Assembly: GCF_901000735.1 (NCBI RefSeq) | Contig: NC_081550.1 | Span: 15,170,393 to 15,234,392, forward strand | Source: Corylus avellana | Lineage: Eukaryota; Streptophyta; Magnoliopsida; Fagales; Betulaceae | Direction: 5' to 3' | DNA: 64,000 nucleotides | Shown: positions 22,971 through 33,599 of the stretch, piece by piece | How the letters are laid out: each line of letters opens with the position of its first letter | Numbering within the stretch: position 1 is the first letter of the stretch | Notes under the pieces: model-generated | Told to the model about the DNA's origin: nothing | The model's database searches: none | Seen by the model: the letters and a program-made list of their open reading frames with translations, nothing else | Translations under genes and position numbers: made by a program

Positions 22971-23312
22971 CACTACAAAAAAAAAAAGAAAAAAAAAAAG
23001 CATAGTTAGTCACATTTGGAATAGTAATGTTTTTAGAAAACATCATTAAAATGAGACATTTTACTGTAGTCGGTCGACTATTTTAATGGTGTGGTTAGAT
23101 TGAGCACCAACGTCCTTCCATCCTTTGAGAGTGGTAATCGGCCACCCCAAAGGATGGTTGCCCCACTTCATCCTTGAAGGTGTCTCACACCACCCCGAAA
23201 CCATCATTCCAAAGGCTTAAGAGGTAGTGCGACCACCATTTGGTGTCTTAGAGGGTGGTCATCGATCATGAGGAGACCTCGGGATCATGGTCCCCATTTT
23301 TCTTTTGTAGTG
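22971..23312. mobile_element. Miniature non-autonomous CACTA element
   Basis: The left end is CACTACAAAAAAAAAAAG, the right end TTTTTCTTTTGTAGTG; both are canonical CACTA termini in inverted orientation, 342 bp apart. The interior contains short inverted GC-rich segments (GGTGG/CCACC). The flanking 3 bp (AGG and TAG) do not match, so the target duplication has decayed or one end is slightly misplaced. No coding capacity. Confidence 0.75.
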
Positions 23313-24855
23313 TAGGTGTAAATATTTTCATTAATTAGTGATCAAAATCTAAGAATATTGTTAACATGATTTTAAGAACTCAACCAAATAATGAAAACAA
23401 TCGACTTTTATAGCAGTAATTTTTTCTATCAAAATTCTAAAGTATATTTTACATCGAAATAGGGTGCAGCCTAAATATTTAATTGTTAGTCTTCCGCAAT
23501 TAGTGAAGTATGTAAACAAACTTGATAAAATATTAGTGGTGATGCAATTTAAGCTAGTAATTATGTGTATAAAGTTAAGTGTATGCTCATAACATAATCA
23601 TGTATATATATGGAAGGATGTCTACATCAAGTAATAATTAACTAAGGTTCCGTTAGTTTCAGTGTAAAATGATTTTTGAAAAATATTTTATGTATTTTTT
23701 AGTATTCGGTTTGACAAAACAATAGTCAAACGAAAACATTTTCGGTTTAATCAAAAAAGCTTCTTTGATTTCTGTAAAATGGTTTCTCATTTTTAAAGCC
23801 GCACGTAAACCATTTTTTAAGTTCGAGCTTCTCCTTCTCACATAGCCAAAGTTCGCCGGACCTTTGCTGGACCACGACTAGAGTTCATCGGAGGTTAATT
23901 ACTAACTGTTTCTATAGAAGCCAAACATCAAAAAATATTTTCAACAAAATAACTTTTTTTGGAAAGTGATTTTGTTAAAATACTTTTCTATGAAAAAATG
24001 AGTGACGGCAAAAAATGATGGACAACCTTCGGCCAAAGTCCGGCAGAGAACTATATATACTAGTTATGGTTATCCAAACAATTGGAGCCCAAAATGGATT
24101 CAGATTTCCAACATGTCGGTGAAAGGGACAGCAGCACAAGAGTTTAATGTTTGGTGATTAACTGATAAAGGTACCAACAATGATAAAGGCAGCAACATAC
24201 ATTATGAGCCTGATGACAAGGAGGACCAACACGGCAAGTGGACATTCCGTAAAAGAGCACCGACATATATATATATATATATGTAGACCAAACGACAGTG
24301 AGAACTATTTATATCTCCATCCGATTCAAAATAATGAAATCAGTTGGGTATGTGTCAAATGAAAATTGAATGTAACTGACATACGTTATACGTACATACC
24401 CATACATCATGCATGCATGCTTATTTGAAGAATAAGGAGACTGAAGTTGATGAGCAGCAATCCACGATAAGTTAAAGGTATTGGCAATTGTTTGTGCATG
24501 AGAATAAAAATGGACGAGTTATTAGCCTATAAGAAAAAACAATGGAGAGAAACAATTTGTCAGAAAAAGGCAAAAGATCAGCAGCCATGCATGTTACATA
24601 AGAAATTTAAAAATCATGGAGTAGTTTCAGGAGAAGAGACGAGAAACAAACAAGCTAGTAATGTTAGAAAGAGGAAAGATGCGACCCTACCTGAAAAACG
24701 GATTTGCGGGGGGAATAGAGGAGGAGATCGTGGGGGGGAAGAATCTTCTCTTTAAGGTTGTGGCATGGAAATCAGTTTTTATAGCTAAGATTCACCATAA
24801 GAGAAAGCTAGCTAAGTTAACCCATCATATACATATAAGATCCCCTATGTTTTTC
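23313..24855. other. Unassigned intergenic region with a probable hAT-type MITE
   Basis: Sequence from about 23,645 (AAGGTTCCGTTAGTTTCAG...TGTAAAATGATTTTTGAAAA) to about 24,000 resembles a MITE family common in woody eudicots whose ends read GGTTCCGTTTGGTT...TGTAAAATG. The right terminus could not be fixed. A short (AT)n tract lies at about 24,264-24,282. No gene recognised. Confidence 0.4.
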
Positions 24856-25098
24856 CTGCCTTCCGAAGCAAACTAGAATTAGGCAAAATCTCTGATTCTA
24901 TCCATTCATCCCGCCACCTCTCACAGATAAGATGAGCTGCTAACATCTCAGGTTTTGTCACTGAGATTATGGTTTTGCAACTAAGATTTTACCCTTCACC
25001 TAAATTCACTCTCCCAACCCTTAATAAAACCCCCCATCCTCCCTCCCTCCCATATCAAACACGTAGCAAATTAATATCAACCAAAAACACACACCACC
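24856..25098 (+). promoter_or_regulatory. Proximal promoter and 5' UTR of the second FLA gene
   Basis: TATA-like TTAATAAAA is at 25,021-25,029, about 75 bp before the ATG. Blocks shared with the first gene run from AAGCAAACTAG (24,866) through GCAAAATCTCT, TCTATCCATTCAT and CTAAGATTTTACCCTTCACCTAA to CCCTTAATAAAA. The MYB46-type element of the first promoter reads CACCTAAA here (24,997-25,004), one base off the consensus, which may lower MYB binding. Confidence 0.6.
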
Positions 25099-25944
25099 AT
25101 GCATGCAAAGATGACCAAGCAGGCTGTCTTCTCCCTCTCACTTGTTTTTCTCTGCCTCTGCAGCACAACTTTAGGCCAGGCGCCAGCTCAGGCCCCAGCT
25201 CAGGCCCCGGCTAAGCCCGCCGACGCCCACCCTAAGCATCCCCATACACCGGCACGACCTGGGACCCCCGACGTCATCAAAATCCTCCAAAACGTCGGAG
25301 GATTCAGCATCCTAATCCGCCTCTTAAGGACCACTGCAGTGGCTGACCAAATCAAAGGGCAGCTCGACAATTCAAACACTGGTTTCACCCTTTTCGCTCC
25401 AACCGACTCCTCATTTTCCAACCTCAAATCGGGCACTTTAAACTCTCTCAACAACGAAGAAAAGATCCGGCTTTTGCAGTTTCACACCTTACCCAAATTT
25501 TATTCTCTGGAGAACTTCCAAACTGTGACAAACCCATTGCGAACGCAGGCAGGAGATTCCAACCCCGGTGATTACCCCCTAAATGTGACCGCTGCGGGAG
25601 GCCAAGTCAACATTTCCACCGGCGTTGTGAATGCCACAGTCAGCGGTACATTATTTTCCGCTAATCAACTTGCCGTGTATCGGGTGGACACAGTGCTTCT
25701 TCCGATGGACATCTTCGTTCCGAAGGCACCTCCGGCACCAGCGCCGGCACCGGTCCCAGTACTCAAGCCTAAGGCTAAGACGAAGCCAGCCGCTAGTCCA
25801 AAGAGTATTACTCCTACTAGTACTCCTACTCCTACTACTACTACTCCTACAGTAGTGGTTGATTCTGGTGCGGTGGGTCTCACAAAGCACGGAATGCTGG
25901 TGTCCGTCGGATTTTCTACTTTCATTGCAGCGTTTTCTCTGTGA
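25099..25944 (+). CDS. Fasciclin-like arabinogalactan protein, group A (tandem paralogue)
   Basis: 281 codons, intronless. Signal peptide residues 1-26 (core FSLSLVFLCLCSTTLG). The N-terminal AGP region is longer than in the first gene (QAPAQAPAQAPAKP, then a His/Pro-rich AHPKHPHTPARP). The fasciclin domain spans about 58-202 with GFTLFAPTDSSFSNL, LLQFHTLP and AVYRVDTVLLP. Then come PPAPAPAPVP, a Lys/Pro spacer and a Thr/Pro tract (TPTSTPTPTTTTPT, 238-251) encoded by ACT/CCT triplets. Near 255-257 a DSG site and the hydrophobic tail MLVSVGFSTFIAAFSL fit GPI anchoring. NxS/T sites are at N162, N171 and N178. An alternative start at Met5 would still leave a signal peptide. Role by family: wall/plasma-membrane glycoprotein, probably in secondary walls. 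A local duplicate of the gene at 19,977. Confidence 0.96.
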   Translation: MHAKMTKQAVFSLSLVFLCLCSTTLGQAPAQAPAQAPAKPADAHPKHPHTPARPGTPDVIKILQNVGGFSILIRLLRTTAVADQIKGQLDNSNTGFTLFAPTDSSFSNLKSGTLNSLNNEEKIRLLQFHTLPKFYSLENFQTVTNPLRTQAGDSNPGDYPLNVTAAGGQVNISTGVVNATVSGTLFSANQLAVYRVDTVLLPMDIFVPKAPPAPAPAPVPVLKPKAKTKPAASPKSITPTSTPTPTTTTPTVVVDSGAVGLTKHGMLVSVGFSTFIAAFSL

Positions 25945-26612
25945 TAAGAGCATGATGATGATGAGCTGGTTAATAACTGCCATGTATTGTCCCTAGCTAG
26001 CTCTCCTAATAATCTGAGAATTTGTTATGATTTTTCAAGAGAAGTTATACCTCAGGGAGCGAGCATTATTAATATTAATTTTCGCCTTTGAGCTCCAGTT
26101 CCATGTATCTTATAAAAAGTTTTTTTGTTTTTGTTTTTTGGGGAGCAATACAAGTAATGGCATACAAGAATCACGTCAGCGCGTGTGCATGGTGAGCCCA
26201 ATCAGTGTTTTACCTTTCTTTTAAATTGGGTAGGAAAACATTATTTCAATTCAGTCTATTAAATTGATATGCAGTCTTAAAGCATGCAATTCTCATATGT
26301 ATTTGTGAGTCATACTTGTTCTAAAGATACACATAACATGCTCTGTTAATTTCATTAAAAATGCATGTGAAAATTGTATACTTTAAGAACTCATGTTAAC
26401 TCAATAGATTGTTCAACATAATTTAACGAAAAATCCATTCCTATTAATTGAAGCTATATGATTTGATAGCATAGAACAATAAAATAGCAACATTTCTGAA
26501 TAAATGGTGCTTAACAAATCAGAGGACCGGATGAGTAGTGGATAATATATTTGGTTTGAAATTTTGTAAAATCATGTGTCATTAGCAGTGACATTATAAT
26601 TAGCATAAGTAA
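25945..26612. other. 3' UTR of the second FLA gene and intergenic sequence
   Basis: The 3' UTR-like part up to about 26,060 matches the first gene's 3' end (GAGAATTTGTTATGATTTTT). Beyond it the sequence is AT-rich with no gene. Confidence 0.5.
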
Positions 26613-26780
26613 TACTGGAAGGAGAACTCTTGTCCTCGTTGTGTCCTCTCAAATGTGATGTGGTTTCTAAAATCATAAATAAATCAAAATTCAATGATGA
26701 TTATCTCAAATTCAATAGTAATTTTAAAAGTCACATTACATTTGAAATGATATAAGGAAGATAAGAGTCCTCTTTCTAGC
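26613..26780. mobile_element. Short foldback MITE
   Basis: The left arm CTGGAAGGAGAACTCTTGTC... and the right arm (inverse) CTAGAAAGAGGACTCTTATC... pair over about 50 bp, including CAAATGTGATGTGG / CAAATGTAATGTGA. The total is about 168 bp. Target duplication not resolved. Confidence 0.55.
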
Positions 26781-26839
26781 ATGACTATATTAGCAGCACT
26801 TAATAATGGCTTATTAGTGTCGACTTTTTTGTGGATGCT

Positions 26840-27745
26840 TGTAACGCCCTGATATTTGAACTAGCAAAATCGTAAGCGGAAAGCTTCAGTTTCCACGTGA
26901 CGTTACGATATCGAAGATATAATCTTGCACTGGAATATTTTTTTTCTTTTTAAATGCTAGAAATTGAAGACATAACACATAAGAACTTGCTGAAATACCT
27001 AGAGATGATATATATATATATATAAACATTGCTTTAGAATACATAATACTAGGTGCACTAATTAAGTAAATGCCACACGCGGTATGTAAATGCCTATAAT
27101 TATACATACCAAACATAGACAAAATTTAAGACATATTATAATCTAGAATAAACATTGCTGAATAGCTCTCTAGGAAAGACTAGTACAAAATATACAGCAA
27201 ATGGTCTAGTAACCATCAAAGCTGGTAAATGGACCATCACCCTCAGCCTCAGATCTTGCATCAAAGTTTATGTACATATGACGCTTAATAACAAAATCTA
27301 TCTTATCATATTTACATAGGAAAACAAGTAAGTCGACGTCTTTGTTTTCATAGTAAAAAGGACATGAATTAATGAAAAAGCTGAATAACAAAAGTAATGA
27401 ATGTATGAATATGCAACGTAGTAGCCATTTAGTTTGAGTCTTAAAATTTCTCAACTTTCCACTCTCATATCAAGGCTCAATACTAGCCCGTCTTAGCGTT
27501 TGCTAGATTCTCCCACCTTATAAAGTTCTAGTCCCAGCTTAGTTATTTATTAAAGAGCCTAGACTGCCATCACCAAGTCCATTGGTTTGCCATTACCTCT
27601 AATACTTACCAGCTTTGTTGATAGCTTTCATATAAGTTATTTTATTTTTTTCGACACTATACATTTCATGAGAATTTTATCAAGAGTAGTAACCAAATAA
27701 AAACAGGTATGCATCTAACATAGGTCTATGTGTGAACCAAGCTTC
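26840..27745 (-). repeat. LTR-like fragment (TGTAACGCCC terminus), truncated
   Basis: It begins TGTAACGCCCTGATATTTG, the terminus common to many Gypsy LTRs; such LTRs usually end ...GGGGCGTTACA, so this is probably the 3' end of a minus-strand LTR. The other terminus is not visible, and transposase sequence resumes at about 27,747. No coding region inside. Confidence 0.4.
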
Positions 27746-27746
27746 C

Positions 27747-29405
27747 TGGTAAAATTTCGGGTATGAAAAACAACGATTGTCATGTCTTCTTACGGCGCTT
27801 GCTTCCTATTGCAATTCGAAATTTCTCTATGTCGGAAATATGAACAACATTAACCGAGTTCATTACCTTTTTTACGCAGTTATGTGCACGGACATTGAAA
27901 GTTGATATCCTGAAACAAATAAAAGTTGACATTGTAATAATTTTATGTAAAATGAAAAAAAAATATTTCTGCCAACTTTTTTTGATGTTATGATCCATCT
28001 AGCACTTCATTTACCTCGGGAGGCTGATCGAGCTTGCCGGTCTTGTACAAAACTGTTGGATGTATCCATTCGAAAGGGAACTTGGAAGATATAAGAAGTG
28101 GACGCGTAACAAAGTGCGTCCAGAGGGGTCCATTGCCGAGTATTACCTAGCTGAGGAGAGCTTGACCTTCTGCTCCAAGTATCTTCGGGGGATTGAGACA
28201 AGCTGGAACCGTGAATAGAGAAATGTTGACGTTGATATTGTAGAAACGGGCCAGCGCTTGGATGTGTTCTCCCAACGAGTTCAACCGTTAGGTGCAGCTA
28301 AATTAGTAACACTGAATGCTAATGATTTTGATAGGGCAAGATGGTATGTGCTTACCAACTGTAATGAAATGGCCTTATATTTGGTGTAAGTTTAATAATT
28401 GTCTTTGTGTTTTACCTGTTAAGACATGTTATAATTTTAGCATTGATGATCATTTACCAATACGTTTATTTTTCATGCAGTGAACATTATAATATGATCG
28501 AAAGAGAAGGCGGCATTGACATTGAAAAAAAACATGAGGCTAACGTTGAATGTTGGTTCCATAAACGTTTATACAATAGTGAGTGTACTACAGACAATGG
28601 CTCAAAACAATTATATGATCTTGCATGCGGGCCTGATCGTCATGTTAGATCGTATAGAGGTTGTATCGTGAATGGGGTTAGGTACCATGCGAAAGAATGT
28701 GCAGAAACTTGTACTACCCAGAACAGTGGTATTTTTGTTTCAGGTGATGACGGCAACTCAATGACAGGGTACTATGGTGAGTTAAAGAATATTCTAGAGT
28801 TACGTTACCCTTGCCGAAATCTCGTGTACTTGTTTGAGTGTGATTGGTGGGACATTGGGAGTGTAATAAGAATACGAATGGATCAAGGCTTCACGATTGT
28901 GAATACTTCTCGTAAATGGTGTGAATCCGACTCGTTCATCTTAGCATGTCAAGCTTCGCAAGTGTTTTACTTGAATGATCCCAAATTGGGTGGTAATTGG
29001 AAAGTGGTACAGAAACGGATCAATAGAGACATCTATGATATTCTAACAGTACAAAAGGGAGATAATACAGAAGATGACTAAGGACTCAGTGATGACGTAT
29101 ACCATGAAGGTGAATGTGTTTGGAGTAATATTGTCCTTGTTGATGAAGCAAATGTTGAAGCCTCCACTCGATTACGTAGAGATGATGCAACAATAGCAAT
29201 TGAATATCTTCAACTTGATGCAAACATGTTTGCCAACGATAACTTGCCGGATGAGGACCATGATACAAACTTCGATGAGGAAGAGGAGTTATCTAGCCAC
29301 AACGATATAGACTCTGAACACGAAGAGGATTTTAAACACGAACAATCATCTTCAAGTAATAGTGATACAGATTCTGAATATAAAGCTGATGATGAAATGT
29401 GTTGA
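27747..29405 (+). pseudogene. CACTA TNP2-type transposase, C-terminal part (DUF4218/DUF4216), broken
   Basis: The first piece (27,750 on) reads PGKISGMKNNDCHVFLRRLL then meets a stop. The next exon (about 27,972) reads IFLPTFFDVMIHLALHLPRE, then shifts frame near 28,022 and continues IELAGLVQNCWMYPFERELG...RPEGSIAEYYLAEESLTFC (DUF4218). A stop lies at 28,213-28,215. After an intron (28,389-28,480, GTAAG...GCAG) comes the exon with the CDWWDIGSVIRI...FTIVNTSRKW region (DUF4216). The frame stops at 29,079 but stays open in phase to 29,405 with an acidic tail, so that stop is also a mutation. The N-terminal half is missing; an LTR fragment lies upstream. It is a different CACTA copy from the one at the left edge, on the opposite strand. 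Confidence 0.88.
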
Positions 29406-29463
29406 ACGTAAGCTCACATTTGGTGTATGTACAAAGTGTATTAACATATTTAATGAAGTTGAT

Positions 29464-29466
<3 letters not shown>

Positions 29467-29528
<62 letters not shown>
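29467..29528. repeat. Compound (CT)n(AT)n microsatellite
   Basis: About 17 CT units run directly into about 14 AT units, 60 bp after the end of the transposase remnant. Confidence 0.95.
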
Positions 29529-29531
<3 letters not shown>

Positions 29532-29654
29532 GGTTTTTATTATTTTATTATTATTTTTTTATTTTTTTATTACCATGATTATTGTATCTTTGTCAAAAAT
29601 ATTGAACATGCTATACGGTTATAATTTGACTAATATAATTTTTTGGTTTTTGAG

Positions 29655-30100
29655 TTGTTAGCAGATTGATCATAACAATGACCATCTGACCCTATTAGTG
29701 ATCTGAGGCAGAGGCGGGAGCCAAGATCAAGACATGGGCCTTGTGTGTGACGTGTGAGGTTGACTCCAATTCCACGGGTTTGGTAGTCCCGGATATGCAA
29801 ATGTGCCCCACCTCCCCTCCCTCCCACGAGTCCAGCGGATGGAATCCTTATGCAGTCTTATAATCCCATTTACTCAGTGGCAGGATTGGATTCACAGGGA
29901 GCCGCCCCTACTGCATCTTGTAAGTTCATATGAATTATATGTTTATTAAATGTTATTTTTGTATTATTTTGGTTTGTTATAGACATTTGACAATATACTT
30001 TCAAAATATAACTTATTACGTTACCATGTTTTGTGTAACAGCTAGCACGTCTGTCAGAAATGTAAGGGGTAAGGCCAAGTGTAAGAAGTTGAGTAACCAC
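29655..30100 (+). pseudogene. 5' part of the second CACTA gene (Transposase_24-like), before the LTR insertion
   Basis: A Pro/Ser-rich exon (about 29,660-29,918; SDLRQRREPRSRHG, APPPLPPTSPADG, YSVAGLDSQGAAP) is followed by GTAAG. After an intron, an exon at 30,043-30,100 reads STSVRNVRGKAKCKKLSN. Coding is then cut by the LTR element at 30,101 and resumes at 36,448. Stops in the first exon show decay. CACTA elements commonly carry such a second gene next to the transposase; its product is thought to bind DNA. Confidence 0.6.
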
Positions 30101-31536
30101 TGATAAGTGCCAAAATATTCATATTTTAGCCCTTAACTTATATTTGTTAATTCCTTAGTTTTATTAGTTTGTGCTATTTTATTTCATTTTTGTATTTTCT
30201 TTGTTTTATAGGTTTTTGGAAGAAAAGAAAGTGTTTCCGGAAAAGTTTCAAGCTTAAATGGAAAATTGGGAAGATCTAGAAGATATGGTTAAGCTTAACC
30301 AATCATCGTTAAGTTTAATCAAATAAATGAAAGGATTAAATTGGAATTTCTCAAATTAGAGTCAAAATCGGATTGGATTCAAAATTGGATTCTGCACATG
30401 TCTTGGTATTTTGACCATAACTTTCAACTCAAATATTCGATTGAGGTGATTCAAGTGGAAATTCGAAAGCTAACTCAATTTGATACAAATCATTGTGAAA
30501 TAGTATTTTCATAATTCGGAGTGTCGCTATGCCAAAATCACCCCACAAGATAGGAACGCAATTCTGGATGAATCCTATTTCGATTTGGACGTAAGTTTTC
30601 TTTATCCTAGTTAAACTAGGACATAATCTCCAAATTTTCTAGGATTACTAGGGCTTCTATGACTCTCCTAAGCCCTATAAATAGACCTCTAAGCCTCACA
30701 ATTCAATACACAATTTCAAGGAGACAACTTTGGGGAGAGGAATTAGAGGTTACTTCTAAGAGTGGTTTTCGGTTCTTTCTTTACCTTTTCTTTTTAGTTT
30801 TATTTTAATTATGTGGAACTAACTCTTAAGGAGGGCTAGATTGAAGCCCTAATTATGTTTATTTAATATTTCAATATTGCGCCTTTGTGATAATCATATT
30901 GTGTTGTTTAACTTAATTAATTCATGTTTTTTTGAATTCCTCATATGTATGTGATTGACCATTATATGCATGTGGTATGGACTAGTTAATTAAATCAATT
31001 TGGATGATCGAGTCCTGGGTTTAATAAAAGTAACAAAAGAAATTCACATCGGGTTCTTGGATTAATCAACATGGGAAACCGGGAGTAGACACCCATGCCC
31101 TAGGCCTCATGTGTTTGTCGATTTCTATAGATTTATGCTTTTTTAAAGAACAACTTAGTAGACACCCACGCCTAATTCGTTACTTAGAAAAATCAATGGC
31201 TTAAGGAGTAGACACTCATACCCTTAGGTTGGCAAACATTAAGTATTCATAATATAATTGAATTATTGGCATATTGTTATATTATCTAAGTATGATTAGT
31301 GGTGGATATCAAAGTCTTGCCTTTACCTTTTCATTTATCTTTACATCTTTTTATTTCTTTTTCACAATATTAATTTAGTGACAAATTTGATATTTTTATC
31401 AATTCTAAAACAAAATCAACAATCCTCGTGAGATCGATCTCGTACTTGTTGCACTGTACTATCGTTTGATCTTGTGCACTTGCGTGTAAAACATACTAAA
31501 TATTATCTATTAATTTAAGTAGTATTTGGCACAACA
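30101..31536 (+). repeat. 5' LTR of the non-autonomous Gypsy-type element
   Basis: Starts TGATAAGTGCCAAAATATTC and ends TATTTGGCACAACA. 1,436 bp. The 3' LTR is collinear with visible substitutions and small indels, so the insertion is not very recent. Confidence 0.9.
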
Positions 31537-31853
31537 AGTTTTTGGCACCGTTGCCGGGGATTGTTTGATTTTGTTTAAAATTTTTTTTTTGTTAATTTAT
31601 TTTTGTTTTAAATTTTTTTGTTTTTATAGTCTTTTCCGCAGTTCCTGTTCTGCCTCTAAAGGTGTGCTCGAGCACCCAACCAGGGCAATCGAGCGCACCT
31701 CATGGTGCAATCGATTGCATATCCAGAGAGCAACATAGTTACTGCACTAATTATAGATCTAATTTTTTTTTTCTTTTAGTTCATGCAGGGTCAATTGAGT
31801 CTGCATCTTCGTAAGTTTTATTTTTAATTTTTTTTATTTTTTATTTTAACCTT

Positions 31854-33599
31854 TTGTTATTTTTGTTTTTACACATGTGGGCCGGCATTCCGACACCTCG
31901 TAAACCATGTTCATTTTGCCATGACCCTTATCACCATGTTAGAGAATGTCCTACAATGAGACAAACTTCTAACAAATTTTATAGGCACATGAACACATCA
32001 TTCTCTAGACCAGGGAATGACCGTTATTTTGATTATTGTAACCCATCATGGAGCCAACAATCCAATCTCTCATGGCAAGCTCAAGCTCTCGGAATTCATG
32101 CTCCACAATCTCATGGATTGCAACATCACTCATATCAGTAATTCTATGATCATGCATACTCCTCTCAATCAGCTCCACAACAGCAATATCAAGCTGAACC
32201 ACCTACTCTTGAGTTTTCTGAAAATACATTAGCTATGATCAGTTCAGCAATTGAGGAGATAAAGAACTCTCATTTGAAATCAGTTAAAAGGACAGAGGCC
32301 CACTGTACACAAGGAACATATTTTCTCAAAAAGAAAGATCCCCAAAGTCAGTCAGTTACCACTCTTCATGGACATTATATGGAGAACGAGAGTATTTGCC
32401 AACAAGAAGATGAGCCATCTCCACTGTTCTATGGTCAATTATATTCATGTCTTAGTCGCAGTCTGAGGCAATCCATTTTCAAGATAATAGCTCATGAAGA
32501 GGAACCATCTCCTATATATGACTTTTCATATTCCTCTCCACCTCAACGATACCAAGAAGAGATACCTCCTCCGAAGAATTCTACGTTAGAAGGAGCACAT
32601 GCTAGTTTAGAAGAAACATTGTCAGCTTTTCTTAGCCACAGCAAGGCCTGTATTCAACAGTTGCAACCCACCATGGCCAAGACAGAGGATCACTTAAAGC
32701 AAATATCAGATATACTTAAATAAAAAGAAGAAGAGTGTCAAAGTCAGTTGGTGGCCAATCCTAATGAGCACTACATGGAGGATGAGTGCACTTACTACCA
32801 TGAACAAACAACCACCACACCTGGGAATGAGGAGAGTTTTTGTGAGCCAAGTCTTGAGGATCCGATGGGAGAGCGTTTTGATCAAATTGGAGGTGATCTA
32901 GACTTGGACAAGCTTCTTGAGCATGCTGAAACTTCTAATGAGCCAAGTCTTAAGGATCCTTAGGGAGAGGATGAATTTGGAGGTGACCTTGACCTCGACA
33001 AGCTACTTGAGTATGTTGAGACTTCTAATGAGCCAAGTCTTGAGGATCCATTGAATGAGCGTTTTGATCAATTTGAGTTTGACTTGGATCTTGACAAGTT
33101 CCTCAAGCAAGCTGAGATGTTTAGTGAGCCAAGTCTGGAGGATTCATTGAAAGAGCACTTTGTTCAATATGAATTTGATCTGGACCTTGGCATGATACAT
33201 GAGCAAGCGGAGGCCTTATTGGATTCCACTCTTAAGAACAAAAAGGTGGAAGAAGAAGATAAGCAAACTGAGGTTCTAGAGGAGCTACATCGGAAAAAGG
33301 AAAAGAGTACTAAGACTTCTTCAACATCTGCTCCTATTCCCGAATTACTAAGAATCCAAGAGAGAAGTCTGTTGGGGTTATGTGATGAGCAAATTGAAGA
33401 CATCAATATAGATGAATTCCCTGAGTATTATCTAGTTCATGATTCCCACCAGGATGAGAAACTGTTGGAGAAAACTCAAAGTGGTCCTCCCCAATCTATA
33501 GACATTCGGAGGCTTCTTGCAATAGGAAGAATTCATTCTCTTTGGTGCAAGAGAAGAAAAGACTGGTGCTTCAAGTTTAAAGTGCCACAGTTTGGCTAA
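31854..33599 (+). pseudogene. Gag-like frame with acidic peptide repeats, in the non-autonomous LTR element
   Basis: One reading frame runs from 31,854 to 33,599, interrupted by three in-phase stops (32,139, 32,721 and 32,961). The N-terminal part has a zinc-knuckle-like CSFCHDPYHHVRECP followed by NTSFSRPGNDRYFDYCNPSW, the wording of Athila/Tat gag C-termini. Downstream are Gln/Pro-rich and acidic stretches. At 32,844, 32,940, 33,030 and 33,126 a 30-32-residue unit repeats (EPSLEDP..ERFDQ...DLDLDKLLE). A basic tail (WCKRRKDWCFKFKVPQFG) ends the frame. It cannot encode a polymerase, so the element must borrow enzymes. The stops suggest decay; whether family members have an intact frame is unknown. 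Confidence 0.75.

Noticed and set aside
24492..24876. Lys/Arg-rich frames upstream of the second FLA gene
   Set aside because: Short, overlapping in two phases, no family match; probably intergenic purine-rich sequence.
26790..26842. CACTA terminus at GTGTCGACTTTTTTGTGGATG
   Set aside because: Resembles the repeats at 16,600-17,133 but the terminal six bases are wrong and no partner end was found; kept only as a remark.
28407..29081. Frame 28,407-29,081 as a stand-alone gene
   Set aside because: Its first codons are intronic; the real exon starts after the AG at about 28,480 and belongs to the TNP2 remnant.
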